Below are positions 23,601-35,600 of a DNA stretch of 64,000 nucleotides, piece after piece. This DNA is from Castor canadensis. Taxonomy: Eukaryota; Chordata; Mammalia; Rodentia; Castoridae. The position numbers and the translations under genes were made by a program. The DNA lies in the NCBI RefSeq assembly GCF_047511655.1, contig NC_133401.1, positions 18,039,501 through 18,103,500 on the forward strand, given 5' to 3'. How positions within the stretch are numbered: position 1 is the first letter of the stretch; every line of letters begins with the position of its first letter. Below the pieces are notes generated by a model. The model did no database searches. It had not been told where the DNA came from and saw only the letters and a program-made list of their open reading frames with translations.

Positions 23601-26600
23601 AAGGGAGAAGACCTGTATGCCAATAAACTGATGAACAAACAAAATGCAGTCTGTCCAATGGCATATTATTCAACCATAAAATGAATGACGAACCCAAAAC
23701 GCATCATACTAAATAAGCTAGACACAAAAGGCCACATACAGTGTACGATTCCACTTAAATGAAATGTCTAGAGTAGTCACTGTGCTCATTAGGCAGGGGC
23801 TCTACCACTTGAACCATGCCCTCAGCCCTCTTTCTGTGTGGAAAACTCTCAGCATCTGATGTGCTAGTCCCAGTTGGACCTAAGGAATTTGTGAGTAACA
23901 CTGAGATCCAAACAGCTAGGGCTAGAGAGAACTGCTAGACCAGATGCCACAGGGGGAGTATCTATGGCCAAGGAGAGTTTCCCTGCCTGATGACTCACCA
24001 AGCCCAGAGCTGAGGAGCTGGTGGGGCCCTGCTTGGGACGCTGAACAGAGCGTGTTGAAATAGAGCCCAGAGCCATCCCGAATGGGGCTGAGCATGGGTG
24101 GAGGAGTGTAGGGGGAGCACTGGAACAAGCCCTTCAGGAGGTGGTCCACCAAGAGCACGGGGGAGCGGAGGCAGCTCTGGTGGCAGCCTGTCCCAGGGCC
24201 CGGCTCTGACAAGGAGGAGGGTGGTGGAGGCATGAACAGCGCCTTGGGCTGTGGGCGCTTCTTCCGCTTTCTCTGCTGGCTGCTGTCCTTGATGTCTCTC
24301 TCTTCCCCATCTCTCTCTTGTCCCTGGTGAAGGAGAGTCCAGACCCACAGGGGTCACTGGATGCCACCTGCCACACCACTCAGTCTTCAGGGTGGCACAG
24401 AGTGGACAGAGGGGACTGGCCATGGAGATGGAGGGAAATCCATGGCCACTTAGAATGGCCACACGGGGGCCTTCAGCCCAGGAGAGAAAGCAGGGCCTTC
24501 TCTGTATTGTCTGGCCACACTGGAGCCGGAGCTGGGTTCTAAGCCTCATGATGTCCCGAGGCTGCAGCCTTCTCATGCTCCTGTTTGGAGGTGTGTGGGG
24601 GTAGTTGCAGTGGAGGCCAGTGATGATGCATGGTGGTGTGACAAAATCCTATGATCCCAACAGTGAGACTCGTCACTGATTGAGGGGACCCTGAGTGCAT
24701 CAGAGCTTGTCCAGTGTGGTTTTCCAGCTTGGGCAGAAGAGACAAGCCATGTGACCAGTCACGTGACCTCACAGTGCTCCCCATCACTGTCTGGCTCAGG
24801 TCAGTCTCTTCCACAGGGCTGGGAGCCCCAGGAAGCAGGGCTGGGCTATCATACTCACCCCTGGGCCCAGCACTGCCCAGCACTGGGCTGACACAGGACT
24901 CAGTGAGTGCTGAATGACTGAATGAAAGTGTAAACCAATGCCTCTAGAGTCCTGTTTTCCTGGTGCGTTTGGGGTGGGTTTTCCCATAGCCTCTACCAAC
25001 AGGTGGAGAAAGCAGCAGGAGGAGGCAGATAAGCACCCACCTTAGCTATGCCTCCCAGAGAGCGGGTGACTGGAGCTATGGGGACTGACACAGGGATCAC
25101 CAAGGGGGCTGCAGCCATGCTGTCCAAGGGCTTCCTGGCTCCGGGAGGACTCTGCCCATCCCCATCTGGCCTCAGGACTTGTTTTGGTGGTTTGCAAAAC
25201 TCTGTGCCAAATACCTAAACATGGAGAGATGATGGCTTTTTAAGGAGAAAGAGCAGGTTGGGGACAGAGGAGCTGTTCCTCAGGACAACCAGAATAGCTG
25301 CTGTAGAATTCTAAGGTGGGAGGCTGAGGAGCTGTTGCAATCCTACACAGCAATCAGTAGCCCACCAAGGGCAGCCCAGCCTGCCAGACCTTCCCCACTC
25401 CCCAACAAGATGCTGCCTTCAACCTGAGATAAATGCCACTGTCATCTGTTCCCCAAAGCCTGCAACTCCTGAAGCCACTGTTCAGGCCCCTTTACCTGCT
25501 GCTCCTGCTTCCCACGAGGTGAGGGCCACTGGTCGCTGTGGAAACACATGTGGCTGCTCAGCCCCTTTTCGGTGTAGAACATCTGGCTGCAGTTCTTGCA
25601 GACGTAAGTGCTCCTTGGCTCTGTCCAGTCTGCAGGACTGCCATTTGGCTGGTTACTGGGGGTAGACAAGGCAGGAGGGAGAACAGGAGAATGAGATTCT
25701 GTCTCTGACCACTGGTTTGTCCTGCTTTTAACTCATCTTCACTGACAACTCTTGATAAATGCTCAAATATGAAGGCCATACCCATGTACAGGGCTGAAGT
25801 ATCCTCTTCAGTATTGAAGGCTTGCAGCTCACTTCCCCAGGACCGCACAGAAAAGCTACCTAGGACCCTGTGTGAGGGCACTGCTGGGATGGGGTGGGAG
25901 GACTCACTAACTTACCATCCACCTGCCATGTTCTCCTCCTTCATTGGATGGGGGAGCCTGTAGATGTTCCCACCCTGAAGATGAAAACATGTCTGAGCCA
26001 ACACAGCAGAAGCAAGAAGGCACAGAAGACTTGTTAGAGGACAACTCAGAGAGAGTCTAGGTGGCGGTGGATTAGACAATGGTTTCTTAGGTTCAACACC
26101 AGAGCAAAACAAGAGACCAAACAAGACTTCATTGAAATTGAACACTTTTGTCCTGCAAACACTACAGCAGATACAATGAAAAAACAGCTTACAAAATGGG
26201 AGAGAATATCTATGAGTCATGTGTCTGATAAAAGGGCTTGCTTTCAAAATGTGTAAAGAACTCTTCCAACTTCAATGACAACAACACAGTAATTCAGTTG
26301 TGAAAATGAGCAAAGGATCCGAACAGCTATTTCTTCCATGAAGATGCACAAATGGCTAAGAAGCATATGCCAGGATGCTCAGCAAGGTTAGCCATCAAGA
26401 AAATGCAAATCAACACCATAATGAGAGAGCACACCTGTAATTCCAGGACTTGGGAAGCGGAGCAGGGGGACTGTGAGTTCAAGGCTGGCCTGGTTACATA
26501 CCAAGACCCTTTCTCAAAAACACAAAATTAAGTCATTCTTGTTCTCCCTCTAGAGATGACCCACGTACGGTCTACTCAAAGTGTAATCCTTTCCTAACAA

Positions 26601-29600
26601 ACTTTACTATTGTTTTCACTATAAAACAACAAAATGATACAAAACAAAAACCCCATCATGAGGAATCACACGCACTAGGAAGACTACAGTAATAAAAAAG
26701 AACAGGACCAAGTGCTGGGGAGGTCGTGCAGAATTCAGACTCCTCGCAGCTCAGAGGGAGGCGTAACATGGTACCACTACTTTGGAAAGGAGTCTGGCAG
26801 TTTCTCAAATTAAACTGAGTTTCTATATGGCCCAGTAATTCTGCTTGCTAGAAATGAAAACATGAATCCACACACAAAGTTGTACACAAATGTTTATGGC
26901 AGCTTGTTCACAGAGCCAAAGAGCAGAAGCAGTCCACCAATGAACAGCCAGATAAAAGCTGGTCTATTCATCCACTGGAATATTGCTCAGCCATAAACAT
27001 GAACGAAGCCCTGACACACATGCTGTAGCATGCATGAGCCATGAATACAAGCTGAGTGAGGAAGCCAGACACAACAGGCCACATGGCGTGATGCCACTTA
27101 CATGAAATGCTCATTGTTGGCAAATCCACAGGACTTGAGGCATGGAGAGATGTGGGGATGATAAGGCTGGGGTAGTAATTAAAGGATACAGGATTTCTTT
27201 TGGAGGTAGAGAAATTGTTCTGACAATTAGTGGTGATGGCTGCACAATCTGGTGAATATACTAAAGCCTACCAAACTGCACATTTTGAAACGGTTAACAA
27301 TATAGTATTTGGATAATAAATCTGTTAAAAAAAAAAAAACAGAGGTAGCTGTGGGATGATGGGAAGGATGCTGGTGCTACAGGGAAGTTGCTAAGCTCTC
27401 AGAGCCTGTTTTCTGGCCACCGTGCATGGAAGACCTAGGCTAATGGTCATGGGTGAGGGACACAGCAGGTCCCTCTTGTATGTGTGTGAACCGAGACACA
27501 ATATCAGAAAACTTAAGGCTGTTTCATGCAGAAATTAAGGGGGGGATGGGGTGTGTGTGTGGGGGGGGTGTCACTACCTTTATATCCTCTGAAGAACTTA
27601 AACCCAGAATGAAATGGCAGGCAACAAGGCAAAAAAAGTTCATGAAATAACTATGTGACAAAGTCCTCTGCACCAACTGCATGATCCTCAAGCTGGTCTT
27701 TTTGCTTTATTTTGGTTTTGGGGGTGGGGGAGGAAGAGAACCACGTCTAGGAACCTTAACCTTCCATGTAAGGATTCCCTAAGATGAACTAAAAGGCCTG
27801 GACACCTAACAAATGCTACAACAAAAACCCAAGGAAACTCTCCCAAGCTTGGTTCAGGCCACATGACAGAGGGCCTTGGTACCTGGATTCTGTTGAATAT
27901 TGTCAGCTTGGACTTCATGTCTCGAGCAGGATCTGTCGGAGGCCCAGTGGATGAGAAGGAGGCCATGGCCACTTGGCTGGGAGAAGCTGCGCAGCACACA
28001 TCCATCTTCACCTTGTCTTTCCGGAAGCCAGAAAACCGCTGGGCCCTGGGGTTGCTGGACAAGAGCCTGTAGCCTGTACCACGGGGACAGGCCGGGCCCT
28101 TGTCACCTCTCGTGGCCCCTGAAGCTGTGGCAGTGCCACTCTCGGCCTGGGCCTGTTTTCCAGACAGCTGGGCTCCCAGAGGCTCCTCTCCCCCTAACTG
28201 GGACTGCCATGCACCGGCAGCAGGGAAGACGTCCCCCAGGTCCAAGGCACCTTTGGAAGACCGTAAGTGCTTGGCTAGAGAAGTGACGTCTGGATTCCGG
28301 GCAAGGTCCAGAGGCGCTGAGAGGGATGGTGAAGCAGAGGCCACTTTGGGGCCGCCCTTTGCGTCTCGCTTGGTACCCCCTGGGGAGGCCTCTCTGGACA
28401 CTGCCGGTGTGTTTTTCCTCCTGCGGGCTGGGGACCCCTCGGGCTCTGGATGTCCAGGGACCCCCTGGAGAGAGTCCACAGCGGGCAGAGGCTGCGGCGG
28501 CCATGGCCCCTGTTGCGACTTAAGGGCGGCTTGGCGGCCCTCGCTGGGGCGCTGGGAAAAGAGCCGTTGCGAGGCGGTGAGCATGTGGAGCACCTGCACC
28601 TGCTCGTGGCTCACCAGGGGCTCCTGCGACTTGAGGAAGAGCTGCCGGAAGAGCGGTGTGGCGTCGGTGGGGGGTCCGCCCGGGCTTTGCACGTCCTGGG
28701 GCCCGGGCTCCCCGGGGCTCGGCCACGAGATCGACTCGCCATCCAGCTTGCTCCTCCTGGAAGCCCAGCCGTCATCCTCCGCCTCGCCGGATGCCTTGGG
28801 GAAGGGTGGCAGGTCCTCTGCGCCGGAACCTGGGCCAGGCGAGGGCTCCAGCGCGGCCGGGGCGCTGGGCTCGCAGGCGGGCTCAGAGGCGTCGCGGGCC
28901 GGGAGGGCCGGCTTGTGCACCACCAGCACGCTGCTACCCTTGCTCTTGGGGCAGCCCGGCAGGCTCCGCAGCCACTGCAGGTGGCTGGCCTGGGAGCCGG
29001 TGGCCGGGCCGCGGAAGAGCGGCAGGCAAGCGGGCAGGGCGCCGGCCTCGGGCCAGCCCTCCAGGGAGGACGGCAGCGGGGGCTCGGGCTCCGGGGCGTC
29101 GGGGTTGCCGTTCTCGGCAGCCTGGGATGGCCCTGCCCGCGCGTCACCAGCCGCTTCCTTCCGCGGGGGGAGAGGCTCCTCTGGCGCCTCGGTGCCGGAG
29201 GCTTCTGCTGGGGTGCTGGCAGCCGGGGTGCCACAAGACCCCGACGACGTGGGGCAGGCACAGGCCCGCCCTTCGCCGTCAAAAGGCCCTGCCAGGGCTG
29301 GGCCTGGAGAAGGGATCTTCTGGTGGACGATGCTGCTCACGATGCAGCGCAGGAGGTCACGGTTGGGCAAGACAGCGCTGGGGGACCTAGCTTCAGGGGG
29401 ACCAGGGGGCCGCAGGCTGGAGGGCGGCGGGTCGCCTGCGTGGGGGGCGTCCCCGTAGGCCTCCTCCTCCGGCGGGGCCTCCCTCAGGATGCACAGGCCG
29501 TGCTGCACCTCATAGTGGCGGCGCAGAGAGCGGTAGTCGCAGTAGCTCTTGCTGCATCCCTGCTCGATGCACACGAAAGGCTTGGTCTTCTGGTGGGTGA

Positions 29601-32600
29601 GCATGTGCCCCGTCCTGCAGTCAGACACGGGGACGGTCAAAGGGGCCTCTGCTGGGGGACCGCAGTGCACAACCCCCCATCCCCCAACCCAAGACCGCTG
29701 GGCTCTGTGCAAGCCACATAGAAGGGAGCAGTTCAGCTGCCCTGGCCTCTAACAAACATTTATCTGCAAAAAAAAAAAAAAAAAAAAATCCAGAGAACCC
29801 CAAACTAGGTTCTGACTCGGGCACAAAGGCAACTTTAGAAAAAAAACAAAGCTTCACTAGGTTCACAACAGTAGCAAATTTAAGAGAGAGAAAGAGATGG
29901 GGAGAGAGAGACAGCACACTATATTCCTGCATAGCCTTTGTGGTTCAAATAGCCTTATGAGGAGCTCTGCAGAACACATCTGAGATGCCAACTTGAAGAT
30001 ACTACAGGACTGTGTCCAAACCAATTGACAGATGCCCAATTACTAAAAACAACAGGGAATGTGCCTAGCCTGTCACCACCAGGGTCCTGACACTTCTCTG
30101 CACAATCCTAGTGCACATGGCCTCCCAAAAGGGTGCCCTTTGCCTGCTTCTGCCAGAAGCAACAGACAGGCATCAGAAGACCCAGGTTCTAGCCCTGACT
30201 GCTACCCTCATGTAAGTGAGCAAATTACTTTCTTTCCCCAAGGTGGGGCTGGAACACAGGGTAGAGAGAAAAGTAGACTGTCACAGCCCTCTGCACTGTG
30301 AATGTTCAAGGCCTTCTCTCCCACTTGCAGGCCTCTTGCCTTAAAAACAGTCTGTCTTTCCCTCCCAGGCAAGAAAAGCTTATCAGCACTCCCAAGACTT
30401 AAATACAAAGGCAATTTTGCCCCTAACTCTTAAGTTGGACTTTCTTTTTCTTTTTTTTCTTTCTTTCTTTTTTTTTCTTTGGCAGTACTCAGGCTTGAAC
30501 TCAGGGAATATACCTCGAACCGCTCTACCAGCTCCCCCCCCCTTTTTTTTTTTTCCGTGAAGGTTTTTTTCAAGATAGGGTCTTGTGAACTATTTGCCCA
30601 GGCTGGCGTCAAACCGTGATCCTTCTGATCTCTGTCTCCTGAGCAGCTAGGATTACAGGTGTGAGCCACTGGTGCCCAGTAAGTTGGACTAACTTTATAA
30701 AATCAGTATTTTTTAAAAGACAGGAGTTAACTCTTAAGTTGGACTCCCATTTTACTTTTATATATATTTATTTGTAATTTATTTATTTTTTTAGTGTTAC
30801 TGGGGTTTGAACACAAGGCCTTGTATTTGCTAGGTAGGAGCTCTACCACTTAAGCCATACCCTCTGGACTTTCTTCATAAAATCAGGATTTTGTTTAAAT
30901 CAAGAGTTAAGCATTTTAAAACAAGGTTAATGTCCATTGGCCATGTTCTGGGAACAGGCACTTCAGAATCATGTGTGTGCTACATTGTCCCAATACATTT
31001 TCCTCGTGGAACACAGATGCTTTGTCCTCAGATGCCTACCAGGGACTGGCACATCTCTCTACTAAGTTAGCCAGACTCCATGACACAATGCATTGGGAGC
31101 CAACCATCACAGGTTTCTAAATCACAAGGGTCCCATCTGTGAATCGAGGCAGTGACTTCCTCATTGATGTGAATTTGGGGGCTCAGAAAAGCGACTTGTC
31201 TGGGACACAGCCATATCTGTCCCAGGAAGCTGGCAGTGTGAGGGATGGTGTTGACACCTGGCACAGGGAACACACACATCTGGGGAGTAAGGCGGGACAC
31301 CAGCACCCCCACCCCACATATACACAGTGGTTCCTGCCCCAATTGCTACATACAGGTGATCCTGGCGCTTAAAGGCCTTGCTGCAAACTTTGCACACGTG
31401 CTTCCTCTCCTGGCTGTGTGTCAGGTAGTGCTTGCTAAGGGAGCTGGCGCTGCTGAACACCTTCCCACACAGGCTGCAGTCTAGGAGTGGGTTCTGAGGC
31501 GAACTGTGCTGCCGCTTGCCTTTCCTTGCACTCCCTGAGGTGGCCCTGCCACCTTCATCAGCCTCTTTAGGCACCTTCAGTGCACCCAGGCCCAGTTCTA
31601 AACAGAAGGAGAAAGCACAGGTTATTCACAAGTGGGGAACCTGAGTGCACCGCTGACCCACTCTACAATTCTCAGCTGTGGAGGCCTTTCGAGGGTCAAC
31701 CAAGATCACTCTGCTTTGTTGGTGGTTTACTACTGTGATCTTACCTACGTGGGAGGCTAAGATTGAAAGGATCAAGGTTTAAGGCCAGCCCAAGCCTTCA
31801 TAAGATTTCCATCCCCCACCCCACTCCCAAATAACCAGAACAAAATGGACTGGTGGTGTGGGTCAAGCGGTAGAGCACCAGCTGAGCACCTGTTGAACTC
31901 AAGTACAAAGTCCTGAGTTCAAACTTGATCCCACCCCCCACCAAAAAAAAAAAAAAAAGCCATAGGAATGGCTTTTAAAAAAAAGACTCAGTCAAACTTT
32001 AGCAGCCAGCTTTGTATATGCAGGAAACAGGCTCAAGAGCACAAGCAGGAACTGGAGCATTGGTCAGGCCACACCTGTAGGACTGTGCCTGGTTTTGGGG
32101 CGACATGTGGAGGGATGGTGGCAGCATGGCAAGACAGACATGAGGCCTACATCATCATCCGGTTCTCTCAGAAGGCCAATCTGCAGATACACTGTCCCAA
32201 CCATGGAAAAGCAAGTCATTGCATTCACCCGGTCAGTTCTGCTTTGGGCTTCTTGACCTCAAATGTAGTTTTCTACATAGATCTTGTTGCAAGGGAGTTA
32301 ACTATCCCATTGCTTTTCCTGATAAAACATCTGAAACAACTTGACACCTGAAAATAACGCACCAGCGTGCCTCACACCTAATCCTAGCTTCTCAGGAGGC
32401 AGAGATCAGGAGGACCAAGGTTTGAAGCCAGTCTGGGCAAACAGTTTGAGAGATCCTATCTTGGAAATACCCAACACAAAAAAGGACTAGTGGAGTGGCT
32501 CAAGGTGTAGGCTCTGAGTTTAAATCCCAGTACCATTAAAAAAAAAAAAAGAAGAAAAAAAGGCACCAATGTGACTGCATTGTGGGTTTTTTGATATTTT

Positions 32601-35600
32601 TTCCAGTGCTGGGGATGGAACCAGGACCTCCAGCATGCTTGGCAGCTCTATCACTTGAGCCAAACACCCAGCCCTTTTGTTTGTTTTTTGAGCTTAACTG
32701 CCTTGGCTGACCTTGAATTTGAGATCCTCCTACCTCTGCCTCCTGAGTATCTGGAACGGTGGGTGTACACCACCATGCCTGGCTTGCATTAGAGTTTAAA
32801 TGGCCCAAGCTTTTTAAATAAAACTGTAGAAAAATATCAGATGACATGAAAGGATGTTCGGGACTTACTACCGAAAAGAACGACCTAGTACAAAACAGAA
32901 TGAACCCAGTTGTTAAAAAGAAATGAGAGTGCAAAACACTCACAGAACAATGGGTCAGGTTTACTTTCCTCTTTTTGTGTGTGTGAATTTCCCACCTTTT
33001 CTGTATTCCTTGGGGAAGAGGCAAAGGCATTCTTACAAATTGTACTGGTGAAGAACAGCTGCGGGAACTGGGGACACTTGATAATAGAGGGAAGTGTCTT
33101 CATTGCTGGAAAGGCCAGCGTGTGGAGGAAGAAGCTTGCTTCTGTGTTATTCCAAGGGACAGAGTGAGGTTAGGGGAATGAAGCGTCCAGGAAGCTGATT
33201 TAAATCACTAGAAACATCCAGGCCACGGACATAGGGACTCTGCAGCTCACTGCTGGGCGCTCAGGCCCTGGAGGTTCCATTCAGGCATGAAGTGGCACTC
33301 AATAAATGTGTGTTAGATGAATGAATCATGGAAGACTTTCTATCCCCTAGACTGGTCTACAAGATGGTCAAACTCATGAGGTGGCAAGTGTAACAACAAC
33401 CATATATCTGGGATGTCACAGAGATAGGCCCCAAGAATCCCATGGGCCAGAGCATGGGAGCAGGCCAGTGAGGGATGCTACACTAACAGATCCAAAACCA
33501 CTGACTGTGAGTGACAGAAGTAGAGGAAATGAAACAAGACTTACTTGAAACCAGGTCACTTGATGCTTGGCTTGCCTGACCTTCATCTTCTTCATACAAG
33601 AAATGACTGTGGTGAGTAGCTGAGTAAGTTAAACTTAAACAAGAAAAAATGGACTCCTGGATCCAGTCCCCAGCCTTACTGAGTTACTTCCACATGCCTC
33701 AAAGCAACTGCTCAGCTAGAAAGCAAAGCCATAAAGATGTAGCAAGGACACTGAGAAACAGGCAGATAGATGGTCAATGACTGGGCAGCCACTTGATCTT
33801 TCTGGAAATCAGTGTCAGGAAGGCCTAAAGGTGGTTAGATGCTCAATCTGCAGAAAAGCAGTGTGCTTGAGAAACTAATCCAAAGAAAATTTAATGCAAT
33901 CACACTCCGCCAGTCAATGGAATGCTAGTCCCATGACAACTGGATGGTCTACCTTCACATGTGAAGGCAGATCCAGTACATTTGTAAAAGTTATTCAAAT
34001 AGAATAAATGAATGATTTTATTATTTCGAAGTGCTGGGATAGAACCCAGGGTTGTGTGCGTGGTAGGCAAGCATTCCACCTGTCAGCTGCATTCCCAGCC
34101 CAGCACACTTAATATGAAGCCTAGAAAACTATGTTCACCTGCACACATGAGCCATGTGTTTAAAGGGTTTATGTGTGGGAGCCAGGGTGGAGAGTTTCCT
34201 TGCTTATTCATTTTTTAAGTTTTCTCTAAGAAATATATATTACTTTTCTAATTAAAATAATTAATGATAGCTGGGCATGGTGGTACATGCCTGTAGTCCC
34301 AGCTGAAGGAGACTGAAGCAAAAGGAGTGTTTGAGCCCAGGAGTTCAAGGCTAGCCTAGGCAACACAGCAAAACCTTACCTCAGGAAGGGAGAGAGGAAG
34401 GAATGAAATTAACATAAGCCTATACATGTACATGGAACTACATTTAGGTGAAGAGAAGTGTGTAAAGTTGAAATTTAACATTCAGAGGGTTCATTTTCCT
34501 GTAAGGTTAAAGATGCAAGTGGAAACAAATTAGGAAAGCTGAGCTAGATCAATGACTTGTACCAAGACCTGTGACAGCTGAGCATGGTATTACCCACCTA
34601 GAATCACAGCTACTTGGGAAGCAGAGGCCAACCTCAGGCATGAGACACTACTAAAAACAAACTAAAACCAGCCAGGTGCCAGTGGCTCATGCCTGTAATC
34701 CTAGCTGCTTGGGAGGCTGAGATCGGGAAGATTGAGGTTTGAGGGCAGCCTGGGCAGTTTTTTGAGAACCCATTCCAAACAACCAGAGCAAAATGGACTA
34801 CAGGTGTGGCTCAAGTGGTAGAGCACCTGCTTTGCAAGCATGAAGCCCTGAGTTAAAACTCCAGTCCCACAGACAAATAAATAAATAAATAAACCAAAAA
34901 ATAAAGCAAAAAGGACTGGGGTCATGGCTCAAGTGGTAGAGCACCTACCTAATAAGAGTAGGCCCTGACTTCAACCTGCAGCACTGCCAAAAAGAAAAGA
35001 CAAGTTCCAGTTTCTCTATCTAGCAAGGCATGCACATATTCACACTGTTAGCATCTCTGGGTAACTTCTATGGGCTGGTCTGAGAGCCTCAATGGCTGCC
35101 CCGGGCCTGCGCCTGCAGCCCTGCTGATGTCTCCGAAGCCTCACACTTGGCTATCCTTTATATATCTATGACATTGCCCGTGGAGTGCAGGCCCTCAGAA
35201 AAGAAAGAAAAAACAGACACCCCCCCCCCCACACACACACACATACCTGTCTTCTGCCCAGTGCCTCAGGGTCTATAAAGTGCTCCTAAAGGCCATTTCT
35301 CTTGCCTCTTACTTCTGCTACTCTGGGAGGCTCAGGGCCAGTGCCACCCCCACTTTATGGACAGAGACAGCAAAGCCTAGGAAAGCTAACCACCAAGAAG
35401 CAGGACGGACAGGACCCCAAACGACTCCTTGAGATAGGATAGATGGCAAAGTCTTGCTGAACACAAGGGTCCGCCCACTTATCAGGCCAAAGATCAGGAT
35501 AGCTACAAACATCCATGTTTCTCAACATTATTCCCAGGATTAGTGCTTCACCCCCTTTACAAGGAAGATGGAAACAATTCTGAAGCAGGGAAAAGTGACT

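Larger units (their letters stand above)
17833..23998 (-). other. ZNF541: ZNF541 intron 7, built mostly of LINE-1 and SINEs
   Basis: 6.2 kb. After about 500 bp of unique sequence, nearly all of it is diverged LINE-1 on the plus strand (antisense to the gene) with SINE insertions. Confidence 0.88.
25975..27882 (-). other. ZNF541: ZNF541 intron 3
   Basis: 1.9 kb, largely a LINE-1 3' portion, then 27340-27880 of unique DNA with a GT/G-rich patch at about 27540-27570. The reading frame of exon 3 continues open into this intron for 64 codons. Confidence 0.88.
29615..31353 (-). other. ZNF541: ZNF541 intron 2
   Basis: 1.7 kb: a poly(A) stretch at 29768-29788, a possible MIR at about 30165-30240, and a tandem-duplicated segment with two SINEs (30426-30930). 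Confidence 0.88.

Noticed and set aside
28100-29721. Two long plus-strand reading frames (over 420 codons) opposite ZNF541 exon 3
   Set aside because: They are antisense to a conserved coding exon in CpG-rich DNA with few stops. No start context, splice structure or protein family supports them.
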